Counted from the stretch's first letter, positions 42,469-51,525 are shown. The stretch is DNA of 64,000 nt from an uncultured Microbacterium sp. (GCF_900078385.1 NZ_FLQR01000008.1:248001-312000); one strand, 5' to 3'. Program-made: numbers and translations. Notes: generated from the sequence alone by a model not told the origin.

Positions 42469-42699
42469 TCAGGCTGCGGGGGCGCCGAACTTCGCGACCA
42501 CGTCGGCGCGGCTCGCGTCGTCGGCCGCGAGCACACCGCCGTTGGAGACGAAGTCGGCGGCGACCTCCTCGAACACGATCCGCACATCCTGGCGTCGCGC
42601 CCCGAGCGCCTCGACGGCCGCGTCGGTGACGCGCTCCGCGAAGTCGCGGCGCTGGTCGATCGTGCGTCCGGGCAGGAGCTCGACTCGCATGTTGGGCAT
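42469..42699 (-). CDS. Tautomerase (4-oxalocrotonate tautomerase-like)
   Basis: 76-aa small enzyme of the tautomerase superfamily. After Met removal the N-terminal residue is Pro (MPNMRVELLPGRTIDQRRDFAE), the catalytic base of the family; the middle shows ALGARRQDVRIVFEEVAADF. It probably keto-enol tautomerises a 2-oxo acid. It starts 10 bp after the IclR gene's stop on the same strand, with GAGAGGAA as ribosome site, so the two are co-transcribed. Its location beside the uronate operon suggests, but does not prove, a link to a 2-oxo-3-deoxy acid intermediate. Confidence 0.8.
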   Translation of the reverse strand: MPNMRVELLPGRTIDQRRDFAERVTDAAVEALGARRQDVRIVFEEVAADFVSNGGVLAADDASRADVVAKFGAPAA

Positions 42700-42709
42700 G
42701 GGGTTCCTC

Positions 42710-43510
42710 TCAGATGACGGGACGGCGGCTGCCGACCTGGCGGCTCAGTTGATCGCGGGCCTCGAGCAGGAGCGCGATGATCGAGCGCTCCTTCTCGGCG
42801 TCGAGGCGGGCCAGCGGCACCGAGCAGCTGATCGCATCCTTCGACGGGGTCTGGAAGGGGAGGGTGACGGCGAAGCACCGCATCCCGATGCCCGCCTCCT
42901 CCGCGTCGATGGCGAACCCCGTCTCGCGCACCTCGGCGAGGTGCGCGATGAGGTCCTCGCGCGACGTGATGGTGTGCGGCGTCGTGCCGGGCAGGGTCTC
43001 GGGCAGGAGGGCGCGGATGGCGTCGTCCGGGAGCTCCGCCAGCGCGGCCTTGCCGAGCGCCGTCGCGTGCGCCGGAAGCCGGCGTCCGATCGCGGAGAAC
43101 ATGCGCAGCGGGTGGACCGACTCGCGCTTGGCGAGGTAGACGACGTCGGGCAGTTCGAGGCGCGCGAGGTGGATGGTCTCGCCGGTGTCGGCGGCCAGGC
43201 GGTCCATCGTGTCCGAGGTGCGCAACACGGTGCGGTCCTGGTCGACGTAGGAGGCGCCGATGAGCAGGGCGTTCATCCCGAGGCTGTAGGTCGACCGCGC
43301 GGCATCCGCCTCGACCCACCCTCGGTGCTCGAGCGTGCGCAGGATGCTGTGCAGGCTGCTCTTCGGGATGTGCAGCCGCTGTGCGAGCTCCGCGAGACTC
43401 GACGCGCCGTTCGACAGCGCCTCGAGCACGTCGAGCGTGCGGTCGGCGGACTTGACCGGGATGAACTCGGGCTCCTCGACGGAACCGGGCTCGGTGAGCA
43501 GTTGACTCAT
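42710..43510 (-). CDS. IclR family transcriptional regulator of the uronate operon
   Basis: 266-aa regulator. A winged helix lies at about 20-80 (SADRTLDVLEALSNGASSLAELAQRL, IPKSSLHSILRTLEHRGWVE). The IclR effector domain contains GRRLPAHATALGKAALAEL and ISCSVPL. Position and family make it a KdgR-type sensor of KDG or a related acid, controlling the divergent kdgK-eda-kduID operon. GGAGGAGAGGGGGAGCC precedes ATG 43510, an unusually strong ribosome site. A palindrome (43555) in the shared 134-bp gap is the candidate operator. Whether it represses or activates cannot be told. Confidence 0.92.
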   Translation of the reverse strand: MSQLLTEPGSVEEPEFIPVKSADRTLDVLEALSNGASSLAELAQRLHIPKSSLHSILRTLEHRGWVEADAARSTYSLGMNALLIGASYVDQDRTVLRTSDTMDRLAADTGETIHLARLELPDVVYLAKRESVHPLRMFSAIGRRLPAHATALGKAALAELPDDAIRALLPETLPGTTPHTITSREDLIAHLAEVRETGFAIDAEEAGIGMRCFAVTLPFQTPSKDAISCSVPLARLDAEKERSIIALLLEARDQLSRQVGSRRPVI

Positions 43511-43554
43511 GGCTCCCCCTCTCCTCCATCAGGATAGCGTCGATTCCACCGATC

Positions 43555-43570
43555 GTTCACAAGTGTGAAC
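43555..43570. promoter_or_regulatory. Candidate IclR/KdgR operator
   Basis: GTTCACA (43555-43561), AG, TGTGAAC (43564-43570): perfect 7-bp arms between the divergent iclR and kdgK genes. A related half-site pair GAAC-ATC-GTTC lies at 43630-43640, just before the kdgK ribosome site. Confidence 0.6.
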
Positions 43571-43583
43571 GCCATTCGCCTAC

Positions 43584-43613
43584 TTGACTCGGCGGTGATC
43601 CATACCCTAGCGT
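43584..43613 (+). promoter_or_regulatory. Promoter of the kdgK operon
   Basis: TTGACT (43584-43589), 18-bp spacer, TAGCGT (43608-43613). The start would be near 43620. The GTTCACA palindrome ends 14 bp before the -35, and GAACATCGTTC lies just downstream of the start. Confidence 0.55.
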
Positions 43614-43650
43614 CATCGTACAAGCTACGGAACATCGTTCAAGGATGAAG

Positions 43651-44583
43651 ATGGACTGCCTGACACTCGGAGAACCGCTGATCTGCTTCGACAGCGATGA
43701 TCTCCCCCTCGACGCCACCGGCACGGTGCGCTCCTACGCCGTCGGCGCGGAGAGCAACGTGGCCATCGGCCTGGCGCGGCTCGGCTGGGACGTCGCCTAC
43801 GTCGGCCGCGTCGGGGCCGACTCGGCCGGACGCGTCATCGCCCGCACCCTGCGCGGCGAAGGTGTCGACGTGTCGGCGCTGCGCACCGTCCCCGACCTCG
43901 TCACCGGGCTGCTCCTCAAGGAGGGCGACGGACCGGGCCGGGTCACCGTGACCTACCACCGTGCGGGCTCCGCGGGATCCACCCTCGCCCCCGAGGACCT
44001 CCCCGCCGACCTCACGGGCCTCCGCCGCCTGCACGTCACCGGCATCACCCTCGTCCTCGGCGAGACCGCCCGCGCCGCCACCATCGAGGCCATGCGCCGC
44101 GCCCGGGCCGCCGGCGCACGGGTCAGCCTGGACGCCAACTTCCGTCGCAAGCTCGCCGACGACGCCGCGCTGGCCGGGGCCTTCGCCGAGGCAGCACCGC
44201 TCGCCGACGAGGTGTTCCTCGGCCGCGGTGAAGCCGCGCTGTGCGCGGGGTCCGAGTCCGACGACGCCATCGAGCACTTCGCCCGGTCGCTGCCCGGCAC
44301 GACCGTGCTCAAGGGCGCGCGTGGGGGAGCGACCGCGTTCGTCTCCGGCGCCCGGCACGAGCACCCCGCCGAACCGGTCGCAGTCGTCGACCCCGTCGGG
44401 TCCGGCGACGCGTTCGTCGTGGGGTGGCTCCACGCGCTCCTCGGCGGCGGCACCGTCGAGGACGCCCTCGCGACCGGTGCCCGGGTGGCGGCGCGCGTCA
44501 TCTCCCGCCGCGGCGACTACCAGGGACTCCCGTATCCCGAGGACCTCGCGCGCACCGACGGCCTCGCGGCGGTGTCGCGATGA
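43651..44583 (+). CDS. kdgK: 2-keto-3-deoxygluconate kinase (PfkB family)
   Basis: 310-aa PfkB carbohydrate kinase, expected to phosphorylate KDG to KDPG for the aldolase encoded next. Features include the N-terminal LTLGEPLICFDS, the SNVAIGLARLGWDVAYVGRVG fold signature, VSLDANFRRKL, the ATP/anion-hole motif DPVGSGDAFVVGWLHALL and catalytic Asp in GSGD. I prefer ATG 43651 because AAGG lies 6 nt before it; ATG 43645 in the ORF track directly abuts AAGG. ATGA overlap with eda. KDG specificity comes from the operon (eda, kduI, kduD), not from the kinase sequence alone. Confidence 0.88.
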   Translation: MDCLTLGEPLICFDSDDLPLDATGTVRSYAVGAESNVAIGLARLGWDVAYVGRVGADSAGRVIARTLRGEGVDVSALRTVPDLVTGLLLKEGDGPGRVTVTYHRAGSAGSTLAPEDLPADLTGLRRLHVTGITLVLGETARAATIEAMRRARAAGARVSLDANFRRKLADDAALAGAFAEAAPLADEVFLGRGEAALCAGSESDDAIEHFARSLPGTTVLKGARGGATAFVSGARHEHPAEPVAVVDPVGSGDAFVVGWLHALLGGGTVEDALATGARVAARVISRRGDYQGLPYPEDLARTDGLAAVSR

Positions 44584-45230
44584 GCGCCCTGCTGGACACG
44601 ACGGTCCTGGACGCCGCTATCGCGGCGGTGCCGGTCGTCGCCGTCATCCGGCACACCGACGCCCCCTCCGCCGAGCGGATCGCCCGCGCGGCCATCGAAG
44701 GCGGCATCCGGGTCGTGGAGATCACCTTCACGGTCCCCGGTGCCGATGCGCTCATCGCGCGTCTGCGCGCCGACCACCCCGACGTCGTCATCGGCGCCGG
44801 CACCGTCCTCACGCCGGACCAGCTGGACGCGGCCGCCGATGCCGGTGCGGTCTTCGCCGTGGCGCCGATCCTCGACGAGGCGGTCGCCGCGCGCGCCGCG
44901 GAGCGTGCGGTCGCCTTCATCCCCGGGGCCTTCACACCCACCGAAGTCGCCCGTGCGTCCCGCGGCGCCGCTGCGGTCAAGCTGTTCCCGGCCGCCGGCC
45001 TCGGCACCGCCTTCGTCACCGCCGTCCGCGACGTCCTCCCCGATGTCCGGCTCATGCCGACCGGCGGGATCACGGCCGCCGCCGTCGGCGACTGGCTTCA
45101 CGCCGGGGCGTACGCCGTCGGCCTCGCCGGAGCCCTCGGCACGGCCTGGCGCGCCGGCGGCGCCGCCGACGTCCAGAACACCGCCCGGATCGCGGTCGCC
45201 GCAGCGACCGCGGAGAGGAACCCCGCATGA
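44580..45230 (+). CDS. eda: KDPG/KHG aldolase
   Basis: 216-aa class I aldolase cleaving 2-keto-3-deoxy-6-phosphogluconate to pyruvate and glyceraldehyde-3-phosphate. Catalytic Glu47 is in VEITFT and the Schiff-base Lys134 in AAVKLFPA; RLMPTGGI binds phosphate. Start ATG 44580 overlaps the kdgK stop, and its own TGA overlaps kduI, so kdgK-eda-kduI-kduD are translationally coupled. The ORF track's longer frame from 44241 is inside kdgK. Confidence 0.95.
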   Translation: MSALLDTTVLDAAIAAVPVVAVIRHTDAPSAERIARAAIEGGIRVVEITFTVPGADALIARLRADHPDVVIGAGTVLTPDQLDAAADAGAVFAVAPILDEAVAARAAERAVAFIPGAFTPTEVARASRGAAAVKLFPAAGLGTAFVTAVRDVLPDVRLMPTGGITAAAVGDWLHAGAYAVGLAGALGTAWRAGGAADVQNTARIAVAAATAERNPA

Positions 45231-46045
45231 CCACCGATCGCCCCGCGACCGACCCCCGGCACGCCCGCACCGCGACGACGCAGGAGCTGCGCGACGCCTT
45301 CCTCGTCGACGATCTCTTCGTCGCGGGGGAGGCCCGCGCGACCCACACGGCAGAGGACCGGATGCTGATCGCCGGCGTCGTGCCGACGACGGGCGAGCTC
45401 GCCCTCCCCGACGTCGACGCGCTCGGTCCCGACGGGTACGCCCGTCGCGAGTTCGGCGTCATCAACCTCGGCGAGCCGGGAGAGGTCCTCGTCGGCGACG
45501 AGGCCCACACCCTCGCACACCGCGACGGCCTCTACGTCGGCCGGGGTGCGGCGCTGCGGTTCCGGGGCGAGGGCGCACGGTTCTACGTCGTGTCGGCACT
45601 CGCCCACACCGACAAGCCCACCGTCCACATCCCGTTCGCCGAGAGCGAGCCGGTCATGCTGGGCGACGAGGCGGGCGCGGGGAAGCGCGGGCTGCACCGC
45701 TACGTCTGGGGCGGCGGCGCCGTCGACTCGTGCCAGCTCCAGTTCGGCGTGACGGTGCTCGAGCACGGCGCCGTGTGGAACACGTTCCCCGCCCACCTGC
45801 ACGAGCGGCGCACCGAGATCTATCTCTACTTCGAGCTGGACCCGGCCGCCGTCGTCGTCCACCTGATGGGAGAGCCGGCCCACACCCGTCACCTCATCGT
45901 CCGCAACGAGGAGGCCGTCATCGCGCCGCGCTGGTCGATCCACTCCGGCGCGGGAACCGGACGGTACGCGTTCGTCTGGGCGATGGCCGGCGACAACCGC
46001 GACTACGGCGACCTCGCCCCCGTCCCGGTCGGGGAGCTGCGATGA
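45227..46045 (+). CDS. kduI: 5-dehydro-4-deoxy-D-glucuronate isomerase
   Basis: 272-aa cupin isomerase converting 5-keto-4-deoxyuronate (from pectin, alginate or glycosaminoglycan breakdown) to 2,5-diketo-3-deoxygluconate. The zinc site region is NTFPAHLHERRTEIYLYFEL. Other landmarks are YARREFGVINLGEPGEVLVG near the N-terminus and HSGAGTGRYAFVWAMAGDN at the C-terminus. Start ATG 45227 overlaps the eda stop; the 694-aa ORF-track frame is an artefact of the long open frame. The most diagnostic gene of the operon, since KduI is rarely found outside unsaturated uronate pathways. Confidence 0.95.
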   Translation: MTTDRPATDPRHARTATTQELRDAFLVDDLFVAGEARATHTAEDRMLIAGVVPTTGELALPDVDALGPDGYARREFGVINLGEPGEVLVGDEAHTLAHRDGLYVGRGAALRFRGEGARFYVVSALAHTDKPTVHIPFAESEPVMLGDEAGAGKRGLHRYVWGGGAVDSCQLQFGVTVLEHGAVWNTFPAHLHERRTEIYLYFELDPAAVVVHLMGEPAHTRHLIVRNEEAVIAPRWSIHSGAGTGRYAFVWAMAGDNRDYGDLAPVPVGELR

Positions 46046-46806
46046 CGGCGACCCTGGGTCTCTTCTCGCTCGCCGGGCGCACGGCGCTCGTCACCGGCGC
46101 GGGGTCCGGCATCGGACGCGGACTCGCCCTCGCCCTCGCCGGCGCCGGCGCCTCGCTCGTTCTCGCCGGGCGCTCCGATGCGGTCGACGAGACCCGCGCG
46201 CAGGTCGAGGATCTCGGCGCCGAGGCGGTCGGCGTCCGGATCGATCTGCGCGACAGCGCCAGCCTCGCCGCGATCGCGACCGAGCTCGCCGCCGAGACTC
46301 CGGTGGACATCCTCATCAACTGCGCCGGCGTGATCGACCGCGGCGCCTTCGTCGAGACCTCCGACGAGCGATGGCACGACCTGCTGGCCGTCAACCTCGA
46401 CGCCCCGCGCATCCTCAGCCGCGCCTTCGGCGCCCGGATGATCGCGCGCGGCTCGGGGAAGATCGTGAACATCGCGAGCCTGCTCTCCTTCCAGGGAGGC
46501 CGCGAGGTCGCCGGCTACACCGTCAGCAAGCACGCCCTCGTCGGCCTCACCCGCGCCCTCGCGAACGAGTGGGCCGGTCGCGGCGTGCAGGTCAACGCGA
46601 TCGCGCCCGGCTACATCGCCACCGACAACACCGCCCCCCTCCGTGCCGACAGCGTGCGCGATGCCGAGATCCTCTCCCGCATCCCCACCGGTCGGTGGGG
46701 CACCCCGCAGGACCTCGGCGGCGCAGCCGTCTTCCTCGCCTCCGCGGCATCCGACTACGTCACCGGCCACACCCTCGTGGTCGACGGCGGCTGGATGTCG
46801 CGATGA
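46042..46806 (+). CDS. kduD: 2-dehydro-3-deoxy-D-gluconate 5-dehydrogenase (SDR)
   Basis: 254-aa classical short-chain dehydrogenase reducing 2,5-diketo-3-deoxygluconate to KDG with NAD(P)H, the step between KduI and KdgK. It shows TGAGSGIGRGLAL (cofactor Gly-rich loop), NCAG, the catalytic Ser of VNIASLLSFQGG and Tyr-Lys in YTVSKHALVG, and a C-terminus ending VVDGGWMSR. ATGA overlap with kduI. About 50 bp then separate it from the transporter genes. Confidence 0.93.
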   Translation: MTATLGLFSLAGRTALVTGAGSGIGRGLALALAGAGASLVLAGRSDAVDETRAQVEDLGAEAVGVRIDLRDSASLAAIATELAAETPVDILINCAGVIDRGAFVETSDERWHDLLAVNLDAPRILSRAFGARMIARGSGKIVNIASLLSFQGGREVAGYTVSKHALVGLTRALANEWAGRGVQVNAIAPGYIATDNTAPLRADSVRDAEILSRIPTGRWGTPQDLGGAAVFLASAASDYVTGHTLVVDGGWMSR

Positions 46807-46855
46807 CACAGACCACCCACCTCCACACCCGAACCCGGAACAGGAGTACCGCACC

Positions 46856-47953
46856 ATGATCACCACAGCATCCCGCGGCCGACGAGCATTGACGCTCACC
46901 GTCGCAGGCCTCACCATGCTCGCCCTCGCCGGCTGCGCGAGCGGCGGCGCAGAGCCCGCCGCAGGCGACGACACCGCCGCCTGCGCGCCCGAGGACATCC
47001 AGCTCGTCGGACAGGTCCGCAACGAGACCAACCCCTACGAGAAGGCCTGGCTCGACGGCGGCGACGCGTTCGCCGAGTCGGTGGGCCTGACCCAGACCCG
47101 ACTCACCTACGACGGCGAGTCGCCCAAGCAGCAGGACCAGCTCCGTCAGGCGCTCAGCACCGGCAACCCCGAGTGCATGGTCCTGAACATCCTTCCCAAC
47201 GGCGACTCCGACACCACGCCGATCGTAAAGGAGGCCGACGCCGCCGGCGCCTACCTCGTGACGCACTGGAACAAGCCGGCCGACCTGAACCCCGCCGACT
47301 ACGACACCTGGATCACCCACGTCACGTTCAACGGCGTGGACTCCGGACAGCAGATCGCCGAGGCGATGTTCGAGGCCATGGGCGGCGAGGGCGGCATCAT
47401 CGCGCTGCAGGGCATCCTCGACACGAGCGCCGCGAAGGACCGCTTCCAGGGCCTCCAGAACGCGCTCGATGAGAACCCGGGGATCACACTGCTCGACGAG
47501 CAGGCCGCCGACTTCGACCGCACGACCGCGTTCAACATCACCAAGACGCTGCTCACCAAGCACGGTGACGCGATCACGGGCGTGTGGGCAGCCAACGACG
47601 ACATGGCTCTCGGCGCCCTCCAGGCGCTCGAGGCGGCAGGCCGGTCGGGCGAGGTCGCCGTCGTCGGCATCGACGCGGTGCCCGAGGCCGTGCAGGCCGT
47701 CGCGGACGGCGCGATGACCGCGACCGTGTCGGTCGACGGTCCGTGGCAGGGTGGCATCGGCCTCGCGATGGGCTACTGCGCCCTGACCGGAGAGCTCGAC
47801 GTCGCCGACATCGAGGACGACAAGCGCGCCTTCTACGCCAAGCAGACGCTCGTCACGACGGAGAACGCCGCCGCGAACCTCGCCCCCGAGGCGAACCTCG
47901 ACGACTTCGCGTGCGACAGCCTGTTCGACCGGTTCGACGGGGCGGTGGGCTGA
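46856..47953 (+). CDS. Sugar ABC transporter substrate-binding lipoprotein (CUT2 type)
   Basis: 365-aa periplasmic-binding-type protein. ATG 46856 follows CAGGAGTACC. The signal peptide ends in a lipobox (LALAGC, Cys near 26), so it is membrane-anchored. The mature part has the Peripla_BP_4 fold of ribose/galactose binders: DIQLVGQVRNETNPYEKAWLDGGDAF, VLNILPNGDSDTTPIVKEAD, IALQGILDTSAAKDRFQGL and GVWAANDDMALGALQALE. The cargo is probably the uronate monomer or a small oligouronide used by the upstream enzymes; this is inferred from the operon. One base separates it from the next gene. Confidence 0.93.
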   Translation: MITTASRGRRALTLTVAGLTMLALAGCASGGAEPAAGDDTAACAPEDIQLVGQVRNETNPYEKAWLDGGDAFAESVGLTQTRLTYDGESPKQQDQLRQALSTGNPECMVLNILPNGDSDTTPIVKEADAAGAYLVTHWNKPADLNPADYDTWITHVTFNGVDSGQQIAEAMFEAMGGEGGIIALQGILDTSAAKDRFQGLQNALDENPGITLLDEQAADFDRTTAFNITKTLLTKHGDAITGVWAANDDMALGALQALEAAGRSGEVAVVGIDAVPEAVQAVADGAMTATVSVDGPWQGGIGLAMGYCALTGELDVADIEDDKRAFYAKQTLVTTENAAANLAPEANLDDFACDSLFDRFDGAVG

Positions 47954-47954
47954 G

Positions 47955-48974
47955 ATGGCGCCCGCCCGGTCCGGGCTGGCCGCGCCCGAGACCGGGCGGG
48001 CCATCCCGCGCATCCGCAGCCGATCGACGCTCATCGCCGACATCGGACCCGCGATCGCGCTCGCACTCCTCTGCGTCGTGTTCGCGGCCCTGAGCCCGCA
48101 GTTCGCGACGTGGGGGAACATCCGCAACATCCTCGACTCGGCCGCCGTCCTGGCCGTCATCGCGGTGGGGCTCACGTTCGTCCTCATGCTCGGCGCCATC
48201 GACCTGTCGATCGAGGGGGTGATGGCCGCCGCGGCCCTGTGCGTCGCGCTCCTGGTGGCCAACACCCGCAACGACAACGACTTCGGGTTCCTCGCGATCA
48301 TCGCGGCCACGGTGCTCGGAGCGTGCTTCGGGCTCGCCAGCGGGCTGCTGTCGACGGGGCTGAAGATCCCGTCGTTCATGACGACGCTGGGCATCTCGGC
48401 GATCGGCATCGGCGTCGCCACCGTCCTGTTCGGCGGGGTGCAGCCGAGCCTCGCATCCCCCGAGCTGGCCGAATGGGCGTCGGGGCAGTGGTTCGGCCTC
48501 ACCCGCCTCACCTTCGTCGCGGTAGCGGTCGTGGCCGTCGGCATCCTGATCGAGCGGTACACGCGGATGGGGCGCTACGCGCGCGCCATCGGTGGGGCCG
48601 AGGAGATCGCGTATCTCTCCGGCGTCCCGGTGCGGCGGGTGAAGATCCTCGCCTTCGCGTTCGCCGGCGCCACGTACGCCATCGCCGGCATCATGGTCAC
48701 GATCCAGCTCGGGTCGGGGATCGTGCAGGCCGGCGTCGGCCAGAACTTCGCCGCGATCACGGCGGCCGTCGTCGGCGGCACGCTGCTCTCCGGCGGCCGC
48801 GGGGGCGTGCTGCACTCGATCGTCGGCGTGCTCATCGTCACCGTCCTCGTCAACGGGCTCGTCCTCATCGGGGTCAGCCCCTACGTCCAGCGGGCCGTCC
48901 AGGGCGTCATCGTCGTGGTCGCCGTCGCGATCACCGCGTGGCCCCTGCGCGCCAGAATGCGAGTCGTCAAATGA
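47955..48974 (+). CDS. Sugar ABC transporter permease 1 (RbsC-like)
   Basis: 339-aa permease of the BPD_transp_2 family with about nine hydrophobic segments. It shows FATWGNIRNILDSAAVLAVIAVGLTFVLM, the conserved GAIDLSIEGVMA turn, the KIPSFMTTLGISAIGIG segment, the coupling region RYARAIGGAEEIAYLSGVPVRRVKIL and a typical C-terminus GVSPYVQRAVQGVIVVVAV. It overlaps the ATPase gene by 4 bp (ATGA). A second, different permease follows the ATPase, so the channel is probably a heterodimer. Confidence 0.93.
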   Translation: MAPARSGLAAPETGRAIPRIRSRSTLIADIGPAIALALLCVVFAALSPQFATWGNIRNILDSAAVLAVIAVGLTFVLMLGAIDLSIEGVMAAAALCVALLVANTRNDNDFGFLAIIAATVLGACFGLASGLLSTGLKIPSFMTTLGISAIGIGVATVLFGGVQPSLASPELAEWASGQWFGLTRLTFVAVAVVAVGILIERYTRMGRYARAIGGAEEIAYLSGVPVRRVKILAFAFAGATYAIAGIMVTIQLGSGIVQAGVGQNFAAITAAVVGGTLLSGGRGGVLHSIVGVLIVTVLVNGLVLIGVSPYVQRAVQGVIVVVAVAITAWPLRARMRVVK

Positions 48975-50524
48975 GCGTGTCCGCCACCGGCATCCGCCCC
49001 GTCGACACGGAGGCCCCCGTCCTCGCCGTGCACGACCTCCGCAAGAGCTATGCGGAGACGCGGGCCCTCGACGGGGTCACCTTCGAGGTGCGCCGCCACG
49101 AGGTCGTCGGCCTCATCGGCGAGAACGGCGCGGGCAAGTCCACGCTGCTGAAGATGCTCGTCGGGCTGGTCCAGCCCGACTCCGGTCGCATCGAGCTGCG
49201 CGGCACCCCCGTCAAGATGCGCGGCATCGCGCAGGCCGGCGCCGCCGGCATCGGCATGGTGTTCCAGGAGCAGTCGCTCATCCCGAACATCACCGTCGCG
49301 GAGAACATCCTGCTGGCCGCGGAGGGCGACGCCGTGCGCGGCGGCGTGTACCGCTGGAGTGAGCTGAAGCGGCGTGCGCAGGTGCAGCTCGACAAGATCG
49401 GCTCCGACATCCGCCCGGATGCCGTCACCGAGACGCTCAGCTTCGCCGACCGGCAGTTCGTCGAGATCGCCAAGGTCCTCGCGACCGAGGAGCGCACGAA
49501 CGCCGAGCCCGTCGTGCTGCTGGACGAGCCGACGTCGGTGCTCGACCGGGACGAGACCGAGATCCTGTTCGCGCAGATCGAGCGGCTCCGCACCCGTGCG
49601 TCGGTCGTCTTCGTCTCGCACCGCCTCGACGAGGTGCTGCGGGTCTCGGACCGCGTCTACGTGCTCCGCAACGGCCAGACCGTCGCGGAGTGCACGCCCG
49701 GCGAGGTCGACGAGGCGGCGCTGCGGCGTCTCATGATCGGCCGGGACCTCGAGGGCAGCCACTACGGCGAGGAGGACCAGCGCCCGCCGCAGGACGAGGT
49801 GCGTCTCGCCGTCCGCGGCCTGACGGTCCGGGGCGTCTGCGACGGCGTCGACTTCGACCTGCGTGCGGGTGAGGTGCTCGGCATCGCCGGCGTGCAGGGG
49901 TCCGGTCGCGAGGAGCTCTGCCGCGCCCTGTTCGGCGCACTGGGCATGAAGAGCGGCTCGATCACCCTCGACGACGACGCGATCCGCCCGCGCACCCCGC
50001 GCGCCGCGATCGCGCACGGCCTCGGCTTCGTGCCGGCCGAGCGTCGCAGCGAGGGCATGGTGGGCACCATGACGGTCGCCGAGAACATGACCCTGCCGCA
50101 CATCGGGGAGGTGTGCACGGGGCCCGTCCTGCGGCGCGGCCGCGAACGGCGGCTCGCCGACACGTGGATCGAGCGCCTCCGGATCAAGACCCCGTCGGCC
50201 GCCGCGCCGATCGGGGCGCTCTCCGGCGGCAACCAGCAGAAGGCCGTGCTCGCGCGGTGGCTGGTCTCGGACGGGCTGCGCGTGCTCATCCTCGATCACC
50301 CCACGCGCGGACTCGACGTCGGCGCGAAGGGCGAGGTGTACCGCCTCATCCGCGAGCTGACGGCATCCGGCGTCGCGGTGCTCCTGATGGCCGATTCGCT
50401 CGAGGAGCTGATCGCGATGAGCCACCGCGTGCTCGTCATGAAGGACGGGCGCGTCACCGACACGATCGATGCGTCGCCCGGCGAGAAGCCGACGCCCCTC
50501 ACGATCCTGGAACGGATGATCTGA
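48971..50524 (+). CDS. Sugar ABC transporter ATPase (RbsA-like, two NBDs)
   Basis: 517-aa duplicated ATPase. NBD1 has Walker A GENGAGKST, a degenerate signature LSFADRQFVEIAK and Walker B VVLLDEPTSVLDRDE. NBD2 lacks the Walker A lysine (GVQGSGREEL, usual in RbsA-type proteins) but has a full signature LSGGNQQKAVLARWL and HPTRGLDVG. Start ATG 48971 overlaps the first permease; the ORF-track frame from 48110 is spurious. The stop overlaps the next ATG by one base (TGATG). A complete CUT2 importer with the flanking genes. Confidence 0.94.
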   Translation: MSVSATGIRPVDTEAPVLAVHDLRKSYAETRALDGVTFEVRRHEVVGLIGENGAGKSTLLKMLVGLVQPDSGRIELRGTPVKMRGIAQAGAAGIGMVFQEQSLIPNITVAENILLAAEGDAVRGGVYRWSELKRRAQVQLDKIGSDIRPDAVTETLSFADRQFVEIAKVLATEERTNAEPVVLLDEPTSVLDRDETEILFAQIERLRTRASVVFVSHRLDEVLRVSDRVYVLRNGQTVAECTPGEVDEAALRRLMIGRDLEGSHYGEEDQRPPQDEVRLAVRGLTVRGVCDGVDFDLRAGEVLGIAGVQGSGREELCRALFGALGMKSGSITLDDDAIRPRTPRAAIAHGLGFVPAERRSEGMVGTMTVAENMTLPHIGEVCTGPVLRRGRERRLADTWIERLRIKTPSAAAPIGALSGGNQQKAVLARWLVSDGLRVLILDHPTRGLDVGAKGEVYRLIRELTASGVAVLLMADSLEELIAMSHRVLVMKDGRVTDTIDASPGEKPTPLTILERMI

Positions 50525-51525
50525 TGTACGTCACCGAGAAGACCGGAACCCTGCCCCGCGTCGCCGGCAACCCCCGGCTGACGCGCGCCGCGCGCCGCCG
50601 GCTGCTGCTCATGGTCATGCCGGGCGCCGTGCTCGCGGTCCTCGTGGCGGCCATCGCCGTCGCCAACCCGAACTTCCTCCGCGCCGGGAGCATCTGGACG
50701 GTGCTCGATTCGGCGGTTCCGATCCTCATCCTGGCGACCGGCGCGATGCTCGTGATCCTGTGCGGCGGCATCGACCTGTCGGTCGCCGCCCTCGCGTCGC
50801 TCGCGTCGGTGCTCGTCGCGCTGTGGATCCCTCTCCTGGGCGGGTGGGCGGTGCCCGCCGTCGTCCTCCTGTGCGCCCTCGCGGGCCTCCTGCAGGGGGC
50901 GATCCACGTCGTCGCGCAGATCCCGTCGTTCCTCGTGACGCTCGGCGGCATGGCCGTCTGGGCAGGGCTCGCCCTCGTCATCTCGGGCGCGGCGACGATC
51001 GGCGTGAGCGGCACGACGCTCGACTGGGCGTTCACGCGGGTCGGAGACGCCCGCATCCCGAGCGCCGTGCTGATCGCGGCCGCGCTCGTCGTCGTCGTCG
51101 CGGTCGTGCTGCAGTTCACGCCGCTGCGACGCTGGCTCGTCGCGATCGGAAGCTCGGAGTCCGCGGCCCTCATGGCCGGCGTTCCCGTCGCGCAGACCAA
51201 AATGGCGGTCCTCGCGGTGTCGGGCGCGTGCGCGGGCTTCGCGGGGGTCATGCTGGTCGGCCGCACCTTCAGCGGTGCGCCGAGTCTGGCCGACTCCCTT
51301 CTTCTGCCGGTGGTCGCCGCCATCGTGGTGGGTGGGACGGCGATCACCGGCGGATTCGGCGGCATCGGCCGTACCGTGATCGGGGTGCTCATCATCACGG
51401 TGCTGCGCGTCGGGCTCTCGGTCGCCGGCGTCGACTCGTCCTATGAGCAGATCTTCTACGGCGTGCTCGTGATCGGCGCCGTGGCCTTGACCATCGACCG
51501 CTCCAAACTCCCTTTCGTCAAATGA
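50524..51525 (+). CDS. Sugar ABC transporter permease 2 (RbsC-like)
   Basis: 333-aa second permease of the importer, distinct in sequence from the first. Features are NFLRAGSIWTVLDSAVPILILATGAMLVIL, CGGIDLSVAALASLASVL, QIPSFLVTLGGMAVWAGLAL, coupling segment RRWLVAIGSSESAALMAGVPVAQTK and GTAITGGFGGIGRTVIGVL. It starts at ATG 50524, one base overlapping the ATPase stop; the longer ORF-track frame from 50113 is inside the ATPase. Its TGA overlaps an ATG at 51522, but the following gene more probably starts at 51567. Confidence 0.93.
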   Translation: MYVTEKTGTLPRVAGNPRLTRAARRRLLLMVMPGAVLAVLVAAIAVANPNFLRAGSIWTVLDSAVPILILATGAMLVILCGGIDLSVAALASLASVLVALWIPLLGGWAVPAVVLLCALAGLLQGAIHVVAQIPSFLVTLGGMAVWAGLALVISGAATIGVSGTTLDWAFTRVGDARIPSAVLIAAALVVVVAVVLQFTPLRRWLVAIGSSESAALMAGVPVAQTKMAVLAVSGACAGFAGVMLVGRTFSGAPSLADSLLLPVVAAIVVGGTAITGGFGGIGRTVIGVLIITVLRVGLSVAGVDSSYEQIFYGVLVIGAVALTIDRSKLPFVK

